Source: JBKECA01 sp047973435 (lineage in GTDB: Bacteria > Planctomycetota > Planctomycetia > Planctomycetales > Planctomycetaceae). Taken from it: a stretch of 30,835 nucleotides of DNA. The notes under the pieces were generated by a model. It was not told the DNA's origin. It saw nothing but the letters and a program-made list of their open reading frames with translations, and ran no database searches. The DNA lies in assembly GCA_047973435.1 (NCBI GenBank), contig JBKECA010000207.1:1-30835 (forward strand), read 5' to 3'. Below are positions 25,142 to 30,835 of this stretch, one piece after another (position 1 is the first letter of the stretch; every line of letters begins with the position of its first letter). The position numbers were made by a program, and so were the translations under genes.

Positions 25142-25866
25142 AACATGAACTGATGAGGCTGGGAGAACTCGAGTGTTATTTGATGTGGCCGGCGGGGGCG
25201 CCGCGCCGGGGGATCGTGTTGTGTCATGGGTTTGGAGCGCCGGGAACGGACCTGGTGCCGCTTGGCGAGGAGTTGGGGGCTCAATTGCCGGAGCTGGCTC
25301 GGGAGACGTTGTTTGTCTTTCCGGAAGCACCGCTGGCACCGAGAGAGTTTCGACCGTTTGGGGGACGGGCGTGGTGGCCGCTGGACATGGAACGGCTGCA
25401 GTCGGCAATGCAGGCTGGATCGATCCGGGATCTCCGCGGGGATTGCCCGGAGCGGCTGCCGACGGCGCGAGAGGAGCTGGGAAGCGTGCTGGCGGTACTG
25501 GAGCGGACCTATGATCTCCCGGTCGAGCGGCTGGTAATAGGCGGCTTCTCCCAGGGGGCCATGCTGGCCACAGAGACGGTGCTGCGACTGCCAACGTCAC
25601 CGGCCGGTCTGGTCATTTACTCTGGGACCTTGTTAAATGAACCGGAATGGCGCGATCTGGCACCGCATCGAAGCGGTTTACAGGTGCTGCAGAGTCATGG
25701 AACAGAGGACTCGATTCTGCCGTTCACCGGAGCGGAATGGCTGCGGGACCTGCTGACCGAGGCGGGGCTGAATGTCGAGTTTCAGTCGTTTCGAGGGGGG
25801 CACACCATTACCGCGCCCGCCCTGGAGGCAACCGGTCGACTCGTCTCCCAGGTAGCAGTCACTTAA
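25138..25866 (+). CDS. Phospholipase/carboxylesterase-family hydrolase (Abhydrolase_2)
   Basis: This is a 242-residue cytosolic alpha/beta hydrolase. The triad is complete: Ser138 in IGGFSQGAML, Asp191 in HGTEDSILP and His222 in RGGHTI. The oxyanion-side motif GIVLCHGFGAPGTDL is also present. It is of the same family as small-acyl carboxylesterases and acyl-protein thioesterase-like enzymes; the substrate is unknown. The start is a TTG overlapping the folD stop (TTGA), with GGAG 7 nt upstream. The next in-frame ATG is five codons later. Coupling to folD suggests co-expression, not necessarily a shared pathway. Confidence 0.9.
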   Translation: MKHELMRLGELECYLMWPAGAPRRGIVLCHGFGAPGTDLVPLGEELGAQLPELARETLFVFPEAPLAPREFRPFGGRAWWPLDMERLQSAMQAGSIRDLRGDCPERLPTAREELGSVLAVLERTYDLPVERLVIGGFSQGAMLATETVLRLPTSPAGLVIYSGTLLNEPEWRDLAPHRSGLQVLQSHGTEDSILPFTGAEWLRDLLTEAGLNVEFQSFRGGHTITAPALEATGRLVSQVAVT

Positions 25867-26008
25867 CGTTTCGGGGCGCTCTTCTTCGATGCCTCACGAA
25901 ATGACCGCGCCCGGTTGGTGGGCGTCGGCACCTTGCTGTGCCAACGCAGTTGCCGTTCCGCCCAAATCAGCAGCGGGTTGGCCAGCAGGACAGTTCCTCA
26001 GTCGGGAG

Positions 26009-26218
26009 CTATTCCATCGCCTTGAGCGTTTCAATCGCCTAAGGCAAGTCCCGGTCGACGATGCCGAGCACGCCGCGGCCCTCTTCCAGCGGGTGCTTCA
26101 CATCGATTCGCATGTCCTCGCAGTCGATGTTCCAGAACCTGACTATTTCCGCCTTCGAAACTTCCTTCGGTGGGCGAATCAGCCGAAAGCCGACACCGCG
26201 GGCGGCCCAGGTTACTTG
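26009..26218 (-). pseudogene. Formylglycine-generating enzyme (SUMF1-like) C-terminal relic
   Basis: From about 26218 the minus strand reads LQVTWAARGVGFRLIRPPKE, then VSKAEIVRFWNIDCEDM and KHPLEEGRGVLGIVDRDLP. This is the typical end of planctomycete SUMF1/FGE-type proteins (ARG-GFRL-RP followed by a short tail). A TAG at 26039-26041 interrupts it. The frame then continues AIETLKAME to a second TAG at 26009-26011, so it looks like a once longer tail with a nonsense mutation. Upstream the frame breaks within a palindrome, and no catalytic part is present. Such enzymes activate sulfatases; this copy cannot. Confidence 0.66.
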
Positions 26219-26227
26219 TAACCTGGG
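26206..26227. repeat. 22-bp palindrome with 10-bp arms
   Basis: CCCAGGTTAC and GTAACCTGGG are perfect arms around TT. It sits where the FGE relic loses homology and may mark a deletion or insertion junction. A GCGGC-TTC-GCCGC hairpin follows at 26228. Confidence 0.7.
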
Positions 26228-26312
26228 GCGGCTTCGCCGCGTAGAGGTCCGCAGGCGGGCGTTGCCCGATCAATGAACTCCTCCCCCCAAAGACGCTGGT
26301 CCTGGTCTCCTC

Positions 26313-26537
26313 TTGAGGCTGCGTCTCCCCGGTAGCTCCGCAACCAGAGCCATCCCGCGCGTGGTGCTCATCCAGGCGGCGCATCGACTGATGAATCACG
26401 CCCCGCACTGGAGCAAGTTCGCGGCCGGACTCAATAAGAAAGGCAAGCCGCTCAACGTGGCGGTCCCGGCCGTGGCCAGCAGCCTGCTGCGGCGGTATCG
26501 CGGTCGACATGCTTCGGATTTGTGGAGGACTGTGTGA
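26313..26537 (+). pseudogene. IS110-family transposase C-terminal relic
   Basis: The plus-strand frame reads RVVLIQAAHRLM, then HWSKFAAGLNKKGKPLNVAV and PAVASSLLRRYRG, ending at a TGA at 26535-26537. This matches the C-terminal end of IS110/IS116/IS902 transposases, where R-VLV-AAHR-M, a charged loop with GKP and an AVA-LL helix follow the Transposase_20 domain. The N-terminal RuvC-like DEDD part is absent upstream, so only about the last 65 residues remain. Confidence 0.62.
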
Positions 26538-26571
26538 CGGGACCCCGGAGCCCTGCTCAGTCGGGTCGTCA

Positions 26572-26657
26572 TATACCGCACGCGGTCAATGTTGATACGT
26601 TTTGCCTCGCGGGGCCTTAACGTCCGAATCATCTCACTCGCTACCGCGGGCAGTATA
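26572..26657 (+). repeat. 86-bp TATA-bounded inverted-terminal repeat element, copy C
   Basis: The element starts TATACCGCACGCGG and ends CCGCGGGCAGTATA; the two ends are inverted repeats with two mismatches over 14 bases. It has the same core as copies A and B. It lies 41 nt downstream of the stop of the minus-strand permease-like gene. Confidence 0.87.
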
Positions 26658-26698
26658 GTTCGATGCGACGGCCTGCGAACGTGGGCGATATCGTCAGG

Positions 26699-29600
26699 TC
26701 AGTCCCCTTCCGGCAGGTCGTCCGGCATCACCTTATCGCGTGTTGTGGTGATCCCTTCCGTTCCCCAAGGCGGGAAGTCGCAGCCGAGGACAACGAAGGC
26801 CGCGGGGGTGCTCGGATCGATCGGCGGGGCATTTAACAGTTTGAAGATGTCGTCGCGTTTCCAATTTCCGACGCGAGAACCATTGCGGACCTCCCAGTAG
26901 GTGCCGTTTGGAGCGTTGTCGTATGAGAACCCGGGTACGACGGGACGTTCGTCGCTCGCCGGACGGAATTGTTTGACCTCGGGAAAGCCGATGGTTGCGT
27001 GTTGGTGAATCGGCTGGGGCAGCAACGATTGGAACGCCAATCCCCCTTCGCTGGGGCCGCGACTGAACAGCAGCGGCTGCCGAATGGGGATGTAGTTCCC
27101 ATCCGTCGACACGTTGCCGAGAAGGCCCGAGTTGCGACTGAGAAAAGTCACCGCCTCATTCCCGCGGCCAGTCACTCGCCCTTGCAGGGTCAGGCGACGC
27201 CAGGAATCGCTTCGGGACAGGCTGTCCGGATTGTCCAGCAGGCAGAGACTATCGAGTCCTCGGGCGTGGTAGACGAAGTCTTCGCCGGTGAAGGGATCAG
27301 TCGGCAGATTGCGGAAAAACTTGGGCACCAATTTCGACAGTGATTCGGGATACTGCCCCTGTTCGATTCGATGTATCTCCAGCGCGATTAACAGCCGCAC
27401 GGCGTTCTGGCAGGCGATGTCGATCTGGCCGGCCAATACTGCGTTCTGAAGCTGGACCGTGGGGGCGCGGAGATAGCCGCCGGGGGGTGAGAGTGCCATT
27501 GGCTGAGTGGTGGCCACCCAGCGTTCAAAGTCGGCTTGCGAATACTCGGAGAATTCCACCAGCGGGCGATTCCACAGCGCGATGGCGGTCGCGTCCACCG
27601 TCAGCACCTTCAGCAGTCGCCGGGTTCGCTCGTCGTTCCCGTTCAACCAGCTGAGCAAGTTCAACAGCTTGGTCCCCAATTGTGCTTGAGGATTCGCAAT
27701 TCCCACCTTGGCCATTAGCATGTCGAAATCAGTGCCGTGCCGGTCAATCAGGTTTTGCACCGTATTGGCGTACTGCTGGGCGATGACCTCGGGCGGTGAC
27801 CACCAGCCGAGCGTGGTTTCGCTGATGAAGTCCTTGTCGTCGAGTAGCTTTTGCAGCTCGGCGGACGTACGGGCCTCGTGCCGCACCCATTCGGCCAACG
27901 ACGACAGGAGATTGCGGCGGGCTGACATTGCCGGCTTGATCGCGGCGGGCTGCAGACGGGCCGCACAACGCAAGATGCACAGCCCGTCGACATACATCTG
28001 CAACGCGCGTTCCTGCTCGCCAGCATGACTCAGTTGAAACGCCCGCGAGTGCATGTAGTCGCCGAGTTGTCCGTAGCTGATCGGTGAAGTCCATGAAGAC
28101 AACGGCAGCACTTCGGACCGACCGGATCGGAGATCGCTGACCAGCTTCTTTAGGCGGGCGTCGAATGGCCCGGGATCAGGCGCGATTACTCCCGGCGGCA
28201 GATTCTTGCGCACTTTTCCGGTTGGGCCGGAGTGAACAATCATGAAGTCCACATACTGACGCAGCGACGCGGTCCAGTCTTCCCACTCGTTCACCTCCGC
28301 GACGGTGAGCTCCGGTGCGACTGGGATCGACGCCAGTTCTTTACTCAAGTGCTCGTGGAACTCCACGTCGGGAATCTGTGTCGCGCGGGCGTAGGAGAAC
28401 ATGACCATCGCCACGAGGCAGGGGCCGATCAGCCAGGCGAGGCGACGCAGCCGCAGGCCGCTGATGAATTGACCGGTCTGCCAGGCATCCAGCAGCCGCC
28501 AGGTGGCCAGCAGCCACAGCACGACCAGCGGGCCGCAGGCCATGTGGAGCGGGACGTCCATCGACACCACAATATAGTGCCACAGGCCGACAAGAAACGT
28601 TAGGAACGTGGCCACCGCGCCGCCGACGAACAGGTTGTGGAACCAGAACCCGCAGATCTGGCCGAGGGCGTACAGACTCAGTCCAAGCGACAGCAAGAAG
28701 TCTCGGCGGAGTGCTGTCGCTTCGACGTCCGATAGACCCAGCCGCGTTTTTCCGAGATGCGAAATCTCTTCTGTCACACTCAGTGCGTAGGGAAAGTCCG
28801 TCCTGCCGCCGCTGAGCTTGGTGGTGTCCTTCTCCGCCAGTCCATACTGCGCCGCCGTCCAGCCGACGACCAGCAGCACCGCGACGGAGAGCCACACCAG
28901 TTGCTTCGCGAGCCATGTGGCTGATGTCGGCACGCCGCGCTGTCCCAGGAAGAGGGGCTGGTTGTGGCGTTGCTCGCTTCCGGCCGTCATCAGACCGGTG
29001 ACGCCCGGTGTGGCGAGCCAGTAGATCATGGCGAAGATCGTACCGACCTCGACCGGGAACGAACGAGTGCTGCCGAGCAGTGTAGGCAGCAAGAAGATCA
29101 GCCCCGCGCCGCCCCAGACCAGCGTGAAGGGGATGGCGGATCGCACTTCGCGCCAAACCTGCACGGCGAAGACTCGCGTCCAGGGCTGGCCGATTGATGC
29201 GGCCTGCTGCAGTCGAGCGAGACCGAAGGACTGGCTGGGAGTCAACCAGGCTGCGACCGAGTCGATCCGCACGGTCGGCCGGGGCAAGGCAACGCTTTCG
29301 CCGCGACACCAGCGCCAGACCAGCCAGACATCCAGCAGCCCCAGCAGGCAGAAGACGGTCGGCGATCCCGCGTCCGACGGGATGCGGAGGACGTCCTTGA
29401 CGAACCAGTCCGACAGCCCCAGCAGCGGCAGGGTGAGGATCAGCGAGCCGGCGACGACCGACACGACGCGCTTCATTCGAACCGAGAGAAACAGCCCGGT
29501 GGCCAACGCCAGCAGGCCGCTGATGAGCGTCATGCCGAAGACGGATCCGGCGTCCGCCTCGCGCAGCTCCCGCAGTGGATGTACCTGTGCAAACAATACC

Positions 29601-29983
29601 GTGAACAGCAGCCCCAGCGCGGTTCCCAGGCCAACGAACAGGAGCAACGCCACCAGGGCCGTTCCGAGCTTGCACGCCGTGAGCAGCCCCGGCGGGATCG
29701 GCAAGACCCGCAGCCAGTCGTCGGTACGCTCCTCTGTCTCGCCAGCGAACTGAATACCGGCAGCCGCTGCGGCAAAGCAGAAGGCCAGCGGCCCCACGAT
29801 GCTGCATAGCGTCGTCCAACTGAGGAAGCCGGAGCCGGGAGATGCGCTGGCACCGGTACCCAGCAGACCAGCAACCAGCAGAGCCAGCTGAATCGCCGCG
29901 ACGGCAATCAGCAGCGTCCCCCAGATCGGCAACAGCGTGCGGGCCTCTTTCCACAACAGTCGCTTGATGACGGTGGATGACAT
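26699..29983 (-). CDS. Large ABC-2-permease-like membrane protein with extended soluble C-terminal region
   Basis: The 1094-residue product begins MSSTVIKRLLWKEARTLLPI, the usual start of ABC-2-type permease subunits (IKRLLWKEAR). Its N-terminal half (about 15-540) has roughly a dozen hydrophobic segments in two blocks split by a soluble loop near 230-285. This suggests two fused permease units. From about 545 it becomes soluble, probably outside the membrane. Near 865-910 it has LLIALEIHRIEQGQYPESLS and LPTDPFTGEDFVYH, a module seen in many planctomycete membrane proteins (helix, then G-YP-L and PxDPF). No ATPase gene is in the window; one may lie beyond the right edge. The transported substrate is unknown. 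The partial gene at 30344 has a related C-terminal module, so the two are probably tandem paralogues. No Shine-Dalgarno sequence precedes the ATG. Confidence 0.8.
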   Translation of the reverse strand: MSSTVIKRLLWKEARTLLPIWGTLLIAVAAIQLALLVAGLLGTGASASPGSGFLSWTTLCSIVGPLAFCFAAAAAGIQFAGETEERTDDWLRVLPIPPGLLTACKLGTALVALLLFVGLGTALGLLFTVLFAQVHPLRELREADAGSVFGMTLISGLLALATGLFLSVRMKRVVSVVAGSLILTLPLLGLSDWFVKDVLRIPSDAGSPTVFCLLGLLDVWLVWRWCRGESVALPRPTVRIDSVAAWLTPSQSFGLARLQQAASIGQPWTRVFAVQVWREVRSAIPFTLVWGGAGLIFLLPTLLGSTRSFPVEVGTIFAMIYWLATPGVTGLMTAGSEQRHNQPLFLGQRGVPTSATWLAKQLVWLSVAVLLVVGWTAAQYGLAEKDTTKLSGGRTDFPYALSVTEEISHLGKTRLGLSDVEATALRRDFLLSLGLSLYALGQICGFWFHNLFVGGAVATFLTFLVGLWHYIVVSMDVPLHMACGPLVVLWLLATWRLLDAWQTGQFISGLRLRRLAWLIGPCLVAMVMFSYARATQIPDVEFHEHLSKELASIPVAPELTVAEVNEWEDWTASLRQYVDFMIVHSGPTGKVRKNLPPGVIAPDPGPFDARLKKLVSDLRSGRSEVLPLSSWTSPISYGQLGDYMHSRAFQLSHAGEQERALQMYVDGLCILRCAARLQPAAIKPAMSARRNLLSSLAEWVRHEARTSAELQKLLDDKDFISETTLGWWSPPEVIAQQYANTVQNLIDRHGTDFDMLMAKVGIANPQAQLGTKLLNLLSWLNGNDERTRRLLKVLTVDATAIALWNRPLVEFSEYSQADFERWVATTQPMALSPPGGYLRAPTVQLQNAVLAGQIDIACQNAVRLLIALEIHRIEQGQYPESLSKLVPKFFRNLPTDPFTGEDFVYHARGLDSLCLLDNPDSLSRSDSWRRLTLQGRVTGRGNEAVTFLSRNSGLLGNVSTDGNYIPIRQPLLFSRGPSEGGLAFQSLLPQPIHQHATIGFPEVKQFRPASDERPVVPGFSYDNAPNGTYWEVRNGSRVGNWKRDDIFKLLNAPPIDPSTPAAFVVLGCDFPPWGTEGITTTRDKVMPDDLPEGD

Positions 29984-29994
29984 GGCGGTGAGGG

Positions 29995-30028
29995 GGTTAT
30001 GGTTCAGGGTTTAGGGTTTAAGGTTTAT
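29995..30028 (+). repeat. Degenerate heptamer tandem repeat (GGTTTAG-like)
   Basis: Five head-to-tail units of the GGTTTAG type (GGTTAT, GGTTCAG, GGTTTAG, GGTTTAA, GGTTTAT) lie 12 nt upstream of the permease-like gene start. The unit resembles the plant-type telomere repeat, but here it is a short intergenic array. Confidence 0.7.
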
Positions 30029-30058
30029 GGACAGGGGGGCTTGGATCGATGGTCTGCC

Positions 30059-30129
30059 GGTGCTCTACCATTGGTTCGTGTCGGACGATGGGCCATCGAC
30101 GATCGTCCATAGTCCATCGACCAGCTGCC
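30059..30129 (+). repeat. 71-bp direct repeat, copy 1
   Basis: It matches 30273-30343 with three C/T differences over 71 bases. It contains GGACGAT and ATCGTCC as inverted arms. It is on the side of the permease-like gene's start. Confidence 0.88.
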
Positions 30130-30169
30130 ATCGCGCTCGGCGCAGGTCTCCTGACCTCGCCGCTGGGGT

Positions 30170-30234
30170 CGACCGTAGGTCTCCCACGGATCATGTTTAT
30201 CGTGATGGCATTATGAGGAGGAGACCTACGGTCG
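30170..30234. repeat. Inverted repeat with 15-bp perfect arms
   Basis: CGACCGTAGGTCTCC (30170-30184) and GGAGACCTACGGTCG (30220-30234) are perfect inverted arms around a 35-bp spacer. The structure lies centrally between the two 71-bp direct repeats. Confidence 0.85.
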
Positions 30235-30272
30235 GCGTCAGTGTGCGGGGTCGGGAGACCCGCGCACAGCGG

Positions 30273-30343
30273 GGTGCTCCACCACTGGTTCGTGCCGGAC
30301 GATGGGCCATCGACGATCGTCCATAGTCCATCGACCAGCTGCC
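30273..30343 (+). repeat. 71-bp direct repeat, copy 2
   Basis: Near-identical to 30059-30129. It ends at the base immediately next to the stop codon (30344-30346) of the minus-strand partial gene. Confidence 0.88.
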
Positions 30344-30835
30344 TCACTCGTTCGTCTCCACATACTTTCCATCCTTGAAGTTCTGCACCGTCGGGCAGAA
30401 CCAGCTGTCGACGTCCGCCGTCCCTCTCGGTTCGACGAAGGCGATGCGGGTGGGGAACTGTTCGTGGTAGGCCTTGCCCAGCGGGCGGGCGATGTCGGCT
30501 GGCAAATTAGAGGACTGCAGAGCCGATGTGGCGGAGATGGTGACGTCGTCCGCGTTGATCTGCTGCTGGTCGTCGGCGTTCGATTTGCTGGCGATGGTCG
30601 CGAACCGGCCGAAGTCGATGTCTGATCGCACCGTGAGCAACGGCTGGCCGGCTGGGAGAACGTGTCGGTCTCCCAGCACCATTGGCTGCGGGTAGCCTGC
30701 GCGGCGAAACTCGAACAGGCTGCCGCGACGGTCGACGCCGCTGGTGGTTGGCAAGCTGTTCAGCGGGCCATCGAGCAGGGTGACGACGTCGTCCGGGAAC
30801 TGGCCGTGACGCAGGCGATGGGCCTGCAGCGCGAC
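30344..30835 (-). CDS. 3' end of a membrane-protein paralogue of the permease-like gene, runs off right edge
   Basis: The frame is open from the window edge to a TGA at 30344, giving 163 residues. It begins VALQAHRLRHGQFPDDVVTL and continues LDGPLNSLPTTSGVDRRGSL. This is the same kind of segment as LEIHRIEQGQYPESLSKLVP in the neighbouring permease-like protein: helix, G-[FY]P, then a Leu-rich helix. It ends with a beta-rich tail (WFCPTVQNFKDGKYVETNE). The start and any membrane part lie outside the window, so identity as a permease paralogue is inferred from this module and from tandem position on the same strand. Confidence 0.66.
   Translation of the reverse strand, partial: VALQAHRLRHGQFPDDVVTLLDGPLNSLPTTSGVDRRGSLFEFRRAGYPQPMVLGDRHVLPAGQPLLTVRSDIDFGRFATIASKSNADDQQQINADDVTISATSALQSSNLPADIARPLGKAYHEQFPTRIAFVEPRGTADVDSWFCPTVQNFKDGKYVETNE

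Larger units (their letters stand above)
25867..26698. other. Gene-free region of decayed sequences
   Basis: This 832-bp stretch holds no intact gene. It contains a formylglycine-enzyme C-terminal relic (minus, 26009-26218), a palindrome (26206-26227), an IS110 C-terminal relic (plus, 26313-26537) and copy C of the 86-bp repeat. A 44-codon open stretch on the minus strand (25863-25997, containing NPLLIWAERQLRWHSK and ending SAPKR) looks protein-like but was not identified. Confidence 0.6.

Noticed and set aside
26031..26510. 159-codon minus-strand open frame across the relic region
   Set aside because: It is out of frame with the FGE relic on the same strand and opposite the IS110 relic. Its sequence has no recognisable domain.
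28341..29954. 537-codon minus-strand frame overlapping the permease-like gene in another frame
   Set aside because: The alternative frame gives a membrane protein with a family-typical start. This one is Arg/Ala-rich without any motif.
30018..30347. 109-codon minus-strand open frame in the repeat-rich spacer
   Set aside because: It is made of the two direct repeats read as protein (LVDGLWTIVDGP is an artefact of the repeat).

Overview
The window looks like chromosome of a Planctomycetota member, most likely of the Planctomycetales. It carries large secreted proteins that are signatures of that phylum: PSCyt1/DUF1549/DUF1553 haem proteins, a PPC-domain protein with long alanine-rich coiled coils, a cytochrome/WD40 hybrid, and several small conserved proteins of planctomycete type. 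Base composition is GC-rich, and many starts have weak or no Shine-Dalgarno sequence. No rRNA, CRISPR array or replication origin was seen.

Layout. Positions 1-950 are a tRNA-Ser(GCU) gene between mobile-element relics: an IS5-type transposase fragment running off the left edge and a phage-type integrase relic. At 947-4006 (minus) is a PSCyt1/DUF1549/DUF1553 protein with an F5/8C-like insert. At 4495-8219 (minus) are three tandem HtrA/trypsin-like genes. Two have complete catalytic triads. The third has lost two of the three catalytic residues and carries its PDZ domain inside the protease fold. At 8453-11866 are a secreted neutral-ceramidase-like hydrolase, two small conserved proteins and a SAM methyltransferase. 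At 12168-22052 (plus) are a second DUF1549/DUF1553 protein, a Uma2 nuclease-like protein, the PPC/coiled-coil protein and the cytochrome-c/WD40/coiled-coil protein. At 22183-25866 are a secreted two-module alpha/beta hydrolase (minus), then folD overlapping a carboxylesterase gene (plus). Positions 25867-26698 are debris: a formylglycine-enzyme C-terminal relic and an IS110 C-terminal relic. At 26699-30835 (minus) are a very large ABC-2-permease-like membrane protein and the 3' end of a probable paralogue, separated by a repeat-rich spacer.

How it works together. Most products are predicted to be exported. The 12168-22052 group may form a cell-surface or periplasmic assembly in which haem domains are mounted on beta-propeller, PPC and coiled-coil scaffolds. 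The HtrA trio would serve envelope protein quality control. folD (C1 metabolism) is the one clear housekeeping enzyme.

The most unusual non-coding signal is an 86-bp element with imperfect terminal inverted repeats. It occurs three times (4347-4432, 15519-15604, 26572-26657), always exactly 86 bp and always in the same orientation relative to the gene whose 3' end precedes it.
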